From a virus, in IMG/VR virus record IMGVR_UViG_3300027749_000550, positions 1 to 20,507 of that record: 20,507 nucleotides of DNA; one strand, given 5' to 3'. The notes under the pieces are model-generated. The model had not been told where the DNA came from. It worked only from the letters and a program-made list of their open reading frames with translations, and did not search any database. A program made the position numbers and the translations under genes. Shown one piece after another: positions 1 through 7,633 of the stretch (the stretch's first letter is position 1; each line of letters begins with the position of its first letter).

Positions 1-1
1 A

Positions 2-808
2 GCAACGCCTATGGTCAATGCGCAGGAATACAAACAAATTATTGACCAGCCCTTTATGCCGGATAATATTTGGGATCCAGGCAATTTTTATCCACAGAAT
101 GAAGTTGTTAAAGATGGCGACAAGTATTACGAGGCTACACAAAATGTTCCACCTGGGACACCAATTACTGATCCTACTCACTGGGCATTAATTGTCAAGC
201 CTACTACATTAGGCGATGCCGATTCTACTCGCAACAAAGATTTAGCGATTAATGACGCACTTGTTATACAAGCTAACGTGGATGTTCCGTTATCGGGATA
301 TGACAATGTATCTTTTTACATATTACCAAACACACCTTCGGGTCAACCTTCATCCAATGGATTGTATGCTGATTCATTGAATCCGCCTGTAAGTTCTACA
401 ACACAGGGCCAAGGGGAAACACCACAGTCGTTTGGTTATACCATGGGCTACTTAACTGGCGACACCATGGCGCCAAATGGACTGCCAGTGACACCAGGTG
501 TATCGTTTCCTATGGGTCCAACAAAAGGAGACTACTGTTTGCGTCTAGATTATTTCCCCAATAGATTATTCCGTTTCAGCGGATCAGCGTGGATTGCTAT
601 TTCCGATGATGTTCGCACTCCTCTTGATTGGGGTCTCGAGAATAAAACACAGCGTTCATCCTTTGTTAACAATCCATATACCGTTAATACTTCAGATCAG
701 GGTGCGATTCCAAGTCGCCAGAGTTTATCTGAATTACTCAAGCCTCAAGCCGACAATGGCAATGACCACGGCAACAAGCCACCTAAACCAAGACCACTAG
801 GACAATAA
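2..808 (+). CDS. Phage virion structural protein, probably 5'-partial
   Basis: The frame is open to the left edge; the first visible ATG is at 11 (265 aa), but there is no stop upstream and no visible Shine-Dalgarno, so the true start may lie outside the window. Counting from that ATG, residues 21-59 have the Trp/Tyr/Gly spacing of small carbohydrate-binding modules (WDPGNFY, then DGDKYYEA, then a Trp near 58). Residues about 173-200 carry a second aromatic module, GDYCLRLDYFPNRLFRF followed by a Gly-Ser-Ala-Trp turn. The C-terminus is low-complexity, rich in Pro, Asn and Lys. The stop overlaps the ATG of the gp15-like gene (TAATG), so the two are probably translationally coupled and both virion proteins. 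In T4 the gene before gp15 is the neck protein gp14, but I see no gp14-type motif here. Exact role unknown. Confidence 0.6.
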   Translation, partial: ATPMVNAQEYKQIIDQPFMPDNIWDPGNFYPQNEVVKDGDKYYEATQNVPPGTPITDPTHWALIVKPTTLGDADSTRNKDLAINDALVIQANVDVPLSGYDNVSFYILPNTPSGQPSSNGLYADSLNPPVSSTTQGQGETPQSFGYTMGYLTGDTMAPNGLPVTPGVSFPMGPTKGDYCLRLDYFPNRLFRFSGSAWIAISDDVRTPLDWGLENKTQRSSFVNNPYTVNTSDQGAIPSRQSLSELLKPQADNGNDHGNKPPKPRPLGQ

Positions 809-2211
809 TGCAACAATTCTTTTTTGATTCTCAAATACGACGCTACTTAATTCAGTTTGCTAGAATGTTTTCTGGTTTTCAGGTTGAGTTTGGCCGCAAT
901 GAATCAGCGGCACCCGGAACTGGTGATACATTATATCGTGTTCCCGTTCGTTATGGCGATAGTTCTCGTCAAGCGCAGACTATTATACAGGAAAATAGTG
1001 CTAGTAATATGCCGTCAACTCCATTGATGACTTTTTATGTCACTGGATTAGACTTTGACCGTCCTCGTATGCAGAATCCAACTTATGTTGATAACAAAAC
1101 TGTTCGTCAGCGTGAGTATGATGCTACTACAAATACATATGAAACTACACAGGGCAATGCGTTTCAAATAGAACGCTATATGCCAGCGCCTTATAAACTA
1201 TCCATCAACTTGGATATTTGGACTAGTAATACCAATCAAAAGATGCAGATTTTAGAACAAATATTACCATTGTTTAATCCGTCGTTGGAAATACAATCCA
1301 CTGATAATTTTTTAGACTGGACCAGTTTAAGTATTGTTGAATTAGTCAGCACAGGCTGGAGTAGTCGTTCCGTTCCGCAGGGCACAGAAGATCCTATTGA
1401 CATTAGTACTATTAAATTCGCACTACCAATTTGGTTGAGCTTGCCGGCTAAAGTTAAAAAACTTGGTGTTGTTGAAACTATTATTGCCTCTATCTATGAC
1501 GGGCAGGGTGATTTGGTCAATGCTATTAAAAACAATGATTTGTTATTGGGTACACGTCAATATATTACTCCGTTTGGATATAAAGTAGTATTAATTGGTA
1601 ATAAATTACAAATATTAGCACAGTCTGCTATTGTAGATGAACAAAATTATCAGTTACCTCCGCCCGATCCAGTTGAGCCAAGTAACTTAAACTGGACTCC
1701 CGTAGTCAATATGTATGGTGTGTTAAGGCCTGGCATCTCTATGATTGCTCTTACACAGGAAGATGGTAATAAAGTATATGGAACAGTGGCATTTGATCCT
1801 ACCAACGACCAGTTTTTATTGTTTACTATTATTGAGGAATCTGTTCCGTCTAATACATTGAGGCCATTGGATGCTGTTATAAATCCACAGGCCAGTGGAC
1901 CTGGTTATGGACTACCTGCGGCGGCTACTGGTCAGCGTTACTTGCTAACAGAAGCTACTGGCAGTGAGTCAGGTGGATATGCCGAAGCGTGGGTAGGTTC
2001 TAATAATCAACCATTGGTAGCTAATCCCAATGACATTATTGAATACAATGGCGGTAATTGGTTTGTTGATTTTAATGCTAAATCTAGTCCTGACAATACG
2101 CAATATTGCACAAATATTGTCACCGAGATACAATACAAGTGGATTGGTCATGGATGGGTCAAATCTTATCAAGGCCTATACGCCGGAGGCGAGTGGTCGC
2201 TTATTATATAA
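808..2211 (+). CDS. T4 gp15-like tail sheath stabiliser / tail completion protein
   Basis: This 467-aa protein opens like the gp15 family: an aromatic N-terminus followed by IRRYLIQFARMFSGFQVEF, then VPVRYGD and, further on, PLMTFYVTGLDFDRPRMQNP (about residues 70-90). In T4, gp15 caps the tail tube and sheath and joins the finished tail to the head neck. The segment around residues 125-225 (YMPAPYKLSINLDIWT, then LEQILPLFNPSLEIQ) also fits the family fold. T4 gp15 is about 270 aa; this one has an extra C-terminal part (about 230-467) ending in a Trp-rich stretch (NGGNWFVDF, YKWIGHGWVKSY, GGEWSLII), similar to what I recall from aquatic T4-like phages. The start ATG overlaps the previous stop (TAATG). 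The identity rests on motif recognition, not a search. Confidence 0.8.
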   Translation: MQQFFFDSQIRRYLIQFARMFSGFQVEFGRNESAAPGTGDTLYRVPVRYGDSSRQAQTIIQENSASNMPSTPLMTFYVTGLDFDRPRMQNPTYVDNKTVRQREYDATTNTYETTQGNAFQIERYMPAPYKLSINLDIWTSNTNQKMQILEQILPLFNPSLEIQSTDNFLDWTSLSIVELVSTGWSSRSVPQGTEDPIDISTIKFALPIWLSLPAKVKKLGVVETIIASIYDGQGDLVNAIKNNDLLLGTRQYITPFGYKVVLIGNKLQILAQSAIVDEQNYQLPPPDPVEPSNLNWTPVVNMYGVLRPGISMIALTQEDGNKVYGTVAFDPTNDQFLLFTIIEESVPSNTLRPLDAVINPQASGPGYGLPAAATGQRYLLTEATGSESGGYAEAWVGSNNQPLVANPNDIIEYNGGNWFVDFNAKSSPDNTQYCTNIVTEIQYKWIGHGWVKSYQGLYAGGEWSLII

Positions 2212-2245
2212 TTTTGTAGCGGCAGTTCAGTTACATATATACAAG

Positions 2246-2683
2246 ATGAGCAATATTGTGTCCGCTGTGGGAATTTGGTTTTATTCCCAGTCTACTAATC
2301 GCTACTTATATTTGCTGAGAGATGATCCTAAGCATCCAGATTCCTGGGGACTTGCAGGTGGAAAAATCGAACAGGGAGAAAGTATTATGGCTGCCATGGT
2401 TCGTGAGTGTGAGGAAGAGTTGGGCAGTATGCCTAAATATGTAAAATTAATTCCTTTGGAAAAATTTACAAGTGCAGATGGTGGATTTGAATATAATACT
2501 TTTTTTTGTATTACTGAAACAGAATTTACACCTGTTCTAAATGACGAACATTCGGGCTATGCTTGGATTGATTCGGGGACTTGGCCTAAGCCATTACATC
2601 CAGGATTATGGAGCACTATAAATTTTGCAGCGGTTAGAGATAAAATTTCTATTATACAGCAACAACTTCAAACATCACAGTGA
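2246..2683 (+). CDS. Nudix hydrolase
   Basis: A 145-aa Nudix-fold pyrophosphohydrolase. The Nudix box is complete: G39, E45, then R53-E54-C55-E56-E57-E58-L59-G60, matching Gx5Ex7REUxEExGU, with the metal-binding glutamates present. It follows DDPKHPDSWGLAGGK, typical of MutT-type enzymes. Family members cleave nucleoside diphosphates linked to another group; the substrate (damaged dNTP, ADP-ribose, NADH, RNA cap) cannot be told from sequence. T4 also encodes a Nudix enzyme (NudE). I chose the ATG at 2246 because the frame upstream overlaps the gp15-like gene and encodes no Nudix-like sequence; the gap to the gp15-like stop is 34 nt. No clear Shine-Dalgarno is visible. The last 16 nt overlap the convergent gene on the other strand. 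Confidence 0.88.
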   Translation: MSNIVSAVGIWFYSQSTNRYLYLLRDDPKHPDSWGLAGGKIEQGESIMAAMVRECEEELGSMPKYVKLIPLEKFTSADGGFEYNTFFCITETEFTPVLNDEHSGYAWIDSGTWPKPLHPGLWSTINFAAVRDKISIIQQQLQTSQ

Positions 2684-3330
2684 CAAACAAAATCGTAATG
2701 ATCTAATGTATTAGTATTGGCGCAGGATAGCCACTCATTGGGCATATTAAATTTGTTACCAACCATGGTAAAAATTGTGCCTGAATAGGCTTGTATAATA
2801 TTAGTTATTTGTTCAATCCAATTACTCTGTCCACCATCTAATTCTTTGTTGTAACCAATCATATAAACTTCTTTGTGTCCATCAAATGCAGCTAGATAAA
2901 TGGGTAATGCTATAGTACATAAGTGTGGATTCTGTGGAATTAAATAAAATTCACCTGGATTTTTAATACAGTTTCTAGCTGTAGTATAAACAATATTATT
3001 TTCTGTGTATCCAGATTCAAGTAATGGTTGTATATTAGCATAGTCAACATCCACAGCAAAATCTAGTCGCATCTCCTGGGCTATCGTTGCTGTTCCATAA
3101 GTTTGTAATTTTTTACTACCTAATAATCCGCCGCGATGATTTTCTAATAATTTGAATTTGAAGTATTCTCTATCCATATCCGAGCCAATTGCCGCGGCTC
3201 TGCCTGAGATATGTTGGTTGATAATAGGATTTTCAATGAATTCTCTGCGTTCAATCTTTTTGCCACCTGACCATTTGGATTCAAGTATGACAAATTCACC
3301 AGGGTAGTCTGCGCGGTATCTAGCTTGCAT
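2668..3330 (-). CDS. Phage protein of unknown function (220 aa)
   Basis: I do not recognise a named family. The protein opens with MQARYRADYPGEFVI, has a motif with NQHISGRAAAIGSD (about 37-50), a basic Gly-rich segment HRGGLLGSKKLQTYG (about 64-79), and a hydrophobic strand EVYMIGYN followed by an Asp/Gly-rich loop (about 153-165), which resembles the end of a Rossmann-like strand as in some nucleotide- or sugar-handling enzymes. A second such strand (GTIFTMVGNKFNM) follows. It ends with a His/Cys-bearing tail (YDFVCHCDV). No signal peptide or membrane segment is visible. The start lies 2 nt after the stop of the 1067-aa glycine-rich gene, so it is probably the last gene of that transcription unit; its 3' end overlaps the convergent Nudix gene by 16 nt. 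A glycosyltransferase-like role is only a guess. Confidence 0.7.
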   Translation of the reverse strand: MQARYRADYPGEFVILESKWSGGKKIERREFIENPIINQHISGRAAAIGSDMDREYFKFKLLENHRGGLLGSKKLQTYGTATIAQEMRLDFAVDVDYANIQPLLESGYTENNIVYTTARNCIKNPGEFYLIPQNPHLCTIALPIYLAAFDGHKEVYMIGYNKELDGGQSNWIEQITNIIQAYSGTIFTMVGNKFNMPNEWLSCANTNTLDHYDFVCHCDV

Positions 3331-3332
3331 AA

Positions 3333-6300
3333 TTATGCTAGGTATGATCCTGATGAGTTAAATGTTATGATAGTATTACTGCCAGAAGTTGTAATAGTTG
3401 GTGACCCTGTATATATTCCTGAATAATTAGCTGTTGAAATAGATAAAATAACTACTCCAGATCCGCCTGCTCCACCAGAATATCCATCTGACCCACTACC
3501 GCCACCACCGCCTGTGTTTGCAGTTCCAGCAACACCATTACCAGGACGCTGTGCGCCAGCACCATTTCCACCGCCGCCAGTGCCGCCGTCTTGCCCGTTT
3601 ATAGATTCGGCAACGCTGCCACCGCCACCACCACCGCCACCACGAGTAACAGATGAGCCTGTGATTGAGCTTGCTAAACCGTTGCCACCTCTTCCAGCGT
3701 AGCCGCCGCCACCAGTACTACCAGCTCCGCCTGCTCCGCCGCCGCCGCCTGACCAGTTAGTTACACCGGTGCCGCCGTTATAACCTTGACCAGATGTTGC
3801 TGACCCGCCAGCAGCTCCAGATGATGCGCTTGCACCACCGCCACCTCCAGATCCTCCAGATCCGCCAGCAGTAGGAGTCGCAGAAAATCCGGCATATCCG
3901 CCACCAATAGATGTAATAGATCCAAAAATTGAACTATTGCCTTGTGCACCTTGTGCTCCGCCAGCACCAACGGTTACAGTATATGTAGTTCCAGGAATAA
4001 CTTGAAGTGGCGTTTCGGCTGAACCTCCACCACCACTGGTTTCTCCACTTACTGAATTTCGATAGCCGCCAGCACCACCACCACCAGTTGATTTACCACC
4101 ATTAAAATATACTCCGCCACCACCACCGGCTACTACCAAATAAGTAACAGGATAAGCACCTGTTAAACTTCCACTACTAGTAAATGTGTGAATTGTATTG
4201 CCGCCAGAAGTAGTAATAGTTCCGCCTTTAAATTGTTGAGCTCCAGAGTAGGATATAATTACTACGCCTGATCCACCAGCAGCATTTGTGCCCGTGCTAG
4301 TTCCGCCGCCACCGCCACCGGTATTTGTTGTTCCAGCAGTAGCGGCTCCAGAAGTTGACCCTGCTCCACCGCCTCCGCTACCACCACCTCCACCAGCAGT
4401 AGTACCACCACCACCACCTCCACCAGCGTATGTTACTGATGATCCAGAAATATTTATAGTAAACCCAGTACCACCAGCGCCTCCAGTATCACTAGAAGCA
4501 TTACTACCTGCAGCACCAGCTCCACCACCACCACCACCAGCACCAGAACTTGCTGAAGTTGAACCACTTCCACCTGCATTACCTTGCGAAGACGTTCCTG
4601 AACCGCCAGCGGCGCCTACGGTTCCACCGCCACCTCCTCCTCCACTACCACCAGAAACGCCAACAATATTATTAAATGTGCCGCCAGATCCACCGCCTGT
4701 TGCAGTAGTAGGAATAATGCCAAATAAACTATTTGAGCCAATAGCACCGGCCGCGCCGCCTGCTCCAACTGTTACTGTATAGGTTGAATTGATATCAAGT
4801 GTAGTCCCAGTGCTATATATAACTCCACCAGCTCCGCCACCACCAGTTCTAACACCAGGATTACCTGAGCCAGCACCGCCAGCAACAATTAAATAATTTG
4901 CTTGTAAAGTGCTTAATGGTATTAATGATCCTGAGACAGTAAATGTATGTATAGTGTTTCCAGAAACTGTGGATACTGTGCCGCCACCAAATTGTTGTGG
5001 TCCAGCATAAGCAATAATAACTACACCTGATCCGCCAGCGCCCGAAGTTCCAGCAGCTCCGTTAGATCCGCCACCGCCACCGGTATTGGCAGTACCCGCT
5101 GTTGCTGTTCCCGATGGAGAAACAGAACCGGCTCCGCCACCACCTAATCCGCCTGTACTGCCAGTTCCTGCCGCTTCTAATGCGCCACCACCACCACCAG
5201 CATAATATGTTGCTGTGCCTGATATTGAACTTTGTACTCCAATACCACCGTTGCCTCCAACTGAGCTACTAACTGGTGAAACACCTACCGCACCCGCCCC
5301 ACCACCACCACCGCCTGGATAACCAGCCCCGGCATTTAAACCAGTACCACCATTATTTCCTTGACCAGCTGTACCAGTACCGCCACTAGCGCCAGGTTGT
5401 GAGCCGCCACCAGAACCACCGCTTAATCCAGCCTGGTTGGACGCAGAGCCACCTCCACCTCCACCAACTGATGTAATAGTTGTTAGGCCTGTTCCAGAAA
5501 CAACAGAATTGCCGCCAGATCCACCCGGAGTGGAAAAAGAACTAGATGCTGTTCCGCCAGCGCCTACTGTAATAGTGTAAGATTGTGTTGTAGCTAAAGA
5601 TGTTGTGCCTGTTAAAAGACCGCCTGCTCCGCCACCGCCACCAACATCTCCGCCTGCTCCGCCACCAGCTACTACTAAGTAGTTGACTAATATTAACGGT
5701 GTTAGTGTACCACTTGATGTAAATGTATGTATAGTGTTGCCGCCAGAACTAGTAACGGTACCACCACTAAATTGTTGAGTGCCAGAATAGGATACAATAA
5801 CAACTCCTGATCCACCAGCACCTGAAGTATAAGTTCCGCCACCAGCAGCTCCGCCGCCACTACCAGTATTTGTTGTTCCAGCAGTTCCATTTGTGCCACC
5901 GGCTCCGCCACCACCAGTACCACCAGCATAAGTGCCGCCACTATAGTTAGATGCGCCACCACCACCTGCATAAGTTACGGATGAGCCACTTATAGAACTT
6001 GCTGTACCATTTCCGCCAATACCTTGACCACCTGTATTGCCAGCTTGTGTTGCTCCACCGCCACCACCGCCTGGATATGGAGCACTTGATACACCGCCGC
6101 CGCCATTATTTCCTTGGCCGACAGTTCCAGTGCCTCCACCAGCTTGTAAATAACCGCCTCCACCACCTGATCCACCAGTGCCTCCAGCACCGCCAGGACT
6201 AGCACCATAGCCGCCTCCTGTGGAAGTTACTGAAAAAGCTGAAGAATTAGTACCTGGGTTACCTTGAAAATAATTACTGGCTGTTCCGCCAACTGCCGCT

Positions 6301-6536
6301 CCGCCTGCTCCTACTGTTATAGTATAAGTTGCGCCAGTTGATATAGTTGTTGTGCCAGTTTGAAAGCCACCTGCTCCACCACCGCCACCACCTGCGCCAC
6401 TACCAGAAGCATAAGTAGAAGCACCTCCAGAACCGCCACCAGCCACAATGAGATAACTGGCAGTAAGGCCAGTTGGGCCCGACATAACAATGCCACCGCT
6501 GGAAAATTGCATTCCGCCGGAAATAGTTATTGGCAT
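3333..6536 (-). CDS. Giant glycine-rich adhesin with four tandem glycine-rich domains
   Basis: A 1067-aa tail-fibre-type protein. It starts with a short head, MPITISGGMQFSSGG, shared in pattern with the 733-aa protein. Four glycine-rich domains follow, each opening with (S/N/T)YL(I/V)VAGG near residues 27, 284, 546 and 798 and closing with GGSGVVI(I/V/L). The first three are followed by a linker of type TIxTSGGNTIHTFTSSG; the fourth ends in a different tail (SGSNTIITFNSSGSYLA) shared with the 363-aa protein. Long poly-Gly runs broken by Ala, Ser, Thr and Asn resemble the polyglycine-II helices of T-even adhesin gp38, which bind the host receptor. No enzyme motif, signal peptide or membrane segment is seen. 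A Shine-Dalgarno-like AGGAA lies upstream of the ATG. Likely virion surface, host recognition; the receptor is unknown. Confidence 0.82.
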   Translation of the reverse strand: MPITISGGMQFSSGGIVMSGPTGLTASYLIVAGGGSGGASTYASGSGAGGGGGGAGGFQTGTTTISTGATYTITVGAGGAAVGGTASNYFQGNPGTNSSAFSVTSTGGGYGASPGGAGGTGGSGGGGGYLQAGGGTGTVGQGNNGGGGVSSAPYPGGGGGGATQAGNTGGQGIGGNGTASSISGSSVTYAGGGGASNYSGGTYAGGTGGGGAGGTNGTAGTTNTGSGGGAAGGGTYTSGAGGSGVVIVSYSGTQQFSGGTVTSSGGNTIHTFTSSGTLTPLILVNYLVVAGGGAGGDVGGGGGAGGLLTGTTSLATTQSYTITVGAGGTASSSFSTPGGSGGNSVVSGTGLTTITSVGGGGGGSASNQAGLSGGSGGGSQPGASGGTGTAGQGNNGGTGLNAGAGYPGGGGGGAGAVGVSPVSSSVGGNGGIGVQSSISGTATYYAGGGGGALEAAGTGSTGGLGGGGAGSVSPSGTATAGTANTGGGGGSNGAAGTSGAGGSGVVIIAYAGPQQFGGGTVSTVSGNTIHTFTVSGSLIPLSTLQANYLIVAGGAGSGNPGVRTGGGGAGGVIYSTGTTLDINSTYTVTVGAGGAAGAIGSNSLFGIIPTTATGGGSGGTFNNIVGVSGGSGGGGGGGTVGAAGGSGTSSQGNAGGSGSTSASSGAGGGGGGAGAAGSNASSDTGGAGGTGFTINISGSSVTYAGGGGGGGTTAGGGGGSGGGGAGSTSGAATAGTTNTGGGGGGTSTGTNAAGGSGVVIISYSGAQQFKGGTITTSGGNTIHTFTSSGSLTGAYPVTYLVVAGGGGGVYFNGGKSTGGGGAGGYRNSVSGETSGGGGSAETPLQVIPGTTYTVTVGAGGAQGAQGNSSIFGSITSIGGGYAGFSATPTAGGSGGSGGGGGASASSGAAGGSATSGQGYNGGTGVTNWSGGGGGAGGAGSTGGGGYAGRGGNGLASSITGSSVTRGGGGGGGGSVAESINGQDGGTGGGGNGAGAQRPGNGVAGTANTGGGGGSGSDGYSGGAGGSGVVILSISTANYSGIYTGSPTITTSGSNTIITFNSSGSYLA
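3340..6460 (-). repeat. Four tandem copies of a ~250-residue glycine-rich domain
   Basis: Copies start at about 6460, 5688, 4900 and 4145 (- strand), giving spacings of roughly 770, 790 and 755 nt. Each copy has the same order: YLxVAGGG opening, a TYTVTVGAGG strand, poly-Gly loops, a SSITGSSVTYAGGGG-type strand in most copies, and the GGSGVVI closing strand. The nucleotide sequence is dominated by GGT/GGC codons (CCA/CCG on the + strand). The copies differ in loop content, so this is divergence after duplication, not a recent perfect repeat. Confidence 0.8.
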
Positions 6537-6566
6537 ATGGTTCCTATTGTATTAAACATTTTCATT

Positions 6567-6574
6567 TATTTACT
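6567..6574 (-). promoter_or_regulatory. Weak T4-late-promoter-like site (AGTAAATA)
   Basis: The site agrees with the T4 late consensus TATAAATA at 6 of 8 positions and overlaps the stop of the 348-aa gene, 31 nt before the start of the 1067-aa gene. In AT-rich DNA such a match can arise by chance; it is listed because three other - strand genes have similar sites at similar distances. Confidence 0.2.
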
Positions 6575-7620
6575 CATCTGGCGTTAGCGTATTTAAAAGG
6601 GTTTTCGGCAAATGCTGCGTAGATGTAAGTTGCACCGCTCTGATTAATTCCATAAGTGTCAATTGATCTATTTTTAAACCCATTAGACAAAATATCTATA
6701 TAACTATACACATCGGTATTGTCTGCTCCAGCACTATTTGCAAGCATAACTAAGTTTGTCAAATTATACGGATTCCTAGATGTATCAAAAAGATCCCAGC
6801 TTGCAGCATTGGTTAAACCACTTGAACCTTTTATCATCACAAACTTAGGTCTAAATCCTGTGTATACAAAAGGACCATCAGTAGAACCGTTGCCTGTGTA
6901 GCTACCAAACTGACTATATCCTGGTATCGGGGTCCAGCAGTAGGCTACTTGTGTTTGACTAGAATTGCTTACATTGGCGTTTGTTCCAACTGAAAATACA
7001 GAAGATGTTGGTGTTGTATTTTGCCAAAGTGCTGTATCCGCACCATATGCATTTGTAAGATTTAAATACATACCACCGCCATTTCCCATTGAAACATGGT
7101 ATGTAGCCCAGTTATACGCTGCGTTTCTTGCTTTAACAATTATCATGCTAGGTACTGCGCCCAAACCATGACCAATGGTCGCATTAGCTCCTGCTGAAGT
7201 CCAAGTAACAATACTAAATCCAGCTGTAGTATTTACGCTGACTGTTGATGTGATAGTGCCGCTTGTATTAGATGACGTAGTACCTTGTCCAGCTTGCCAT
7301 TGCCAGCCAACAATACTTTGACCATTAGAATAATTTCCCGTTCCTAGGGAAAAACCGTTTGAATTAAATGCTGTTATAAAGTTGGCATCAGTTGTTTCTG
7401 CTGCAGTAGAAAATGAAATTAAATATTTAGACGCACCTCTAACCGAATCGTTTAAATCATTTCCATCAGTAGTTGTTCTTGATTTAGTCCATACTAAATC
7501 GGGTTTAAACCCAGATGTTCCTAAATCATTATTTGTAACTGTCTGAACACCACCATTACTGGTAAACAGAGTAGCATCCATTACTGTCCTGCCGTTAGGT
7601 ATTGCGTATGTTGTTGGCAT
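6574..7620 (-). CDS. Phage tail protein with FAENPFK C-terminus (DUF7483-type)
   Basis: A 348-aa protein with hallmarks of a domain widespread in tail proteins of aquatic phages (DUF7483, as I recall the name): GFKPDLVWTKSR near residue 37, DSVRGASKYLISFSTAAETTD near 58-78, GWQWQAG near 105, GHGLGAVPSMIIVKAR near 150, GFRPKFVMIK near 257, and the diagnostic ending YIYAAFAENPFKYANAR. In many marine phages, from memory, this domain is the C-terminal part of a single LamG-SPRY-DUF protein; here it is its own gene directly after the LamG-SPRY gene, with a 10-nt gap and in a different frame. Its Shine-Dalgarno (AAGGAA) overlaps the upstream stop, so it is surely translated separately. Probable role: part of the receptor-binding tip. 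Confidence 0.8.
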   Translation of the reverse strand: MPTTYAIPNGRTVMDATLFTSNGGVQTVTNNDLGTSGFKPDLVWTKSRTTTDGNDLNDSVRGASKYLISFSTAAETTDANFITAFNSNGFSLGTGNYSNGQSIVGWQWQAGQGTTSSNTSGTITSTVSVNTTAGFSIVTWTSAGANATIGHGLGAVPSMIIVKARNAAYNWATYHVSMGNGGGMYLNLTNAYGADTALWQNTTPTSSVFSVGTNANVSNSSQTQVAYCWTPIPGYSQFGSYTGNGSTDGPFVYTGFRPKFVMIKGSSGLTNAASWDLFDTSRNPYNLTNLVMLANSAGADNTDVYSYIDILSNGFKNRSIDTYGINQSGATYIYAAFAENPFKYANAR

Positions 7621-7623
7621 TTT

Positions 7624-7633
7624 CTATTCCTTA
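7624..7633 (-). promoter_or_regulatory. Shine-Dalgarno embedded in upstream stop codon
   Basis: On the - strand the stop of the 733-aa gene and the ribosome-binding site of the 348-aa gene merge as TAAGGAAT, about 7-10 nt before the ATG at 7620. This arrangement allows terminating ribosomes to reinitiate and so keep the two products in proportion. Confidence 0.6.

Noticed and set aside
2030-2245. Nudix gene starting at 2030
   Set aside because: This part overlaps the gp15-like gene in another frame and shows no Nudix-like sequence; the family N-terminus begins at the ATG at 2246.
4288-4782. Long proline-rich + strand frame opposite the 1067-aa gene
   Set aside because: It is the antisense of GGN glycine codons (NCC), which cannot create stops; proline runs and no ribosome-binding site. 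The same holds for similar + strand frames at 3514-3702, 9048-9284 and 11044-11364.
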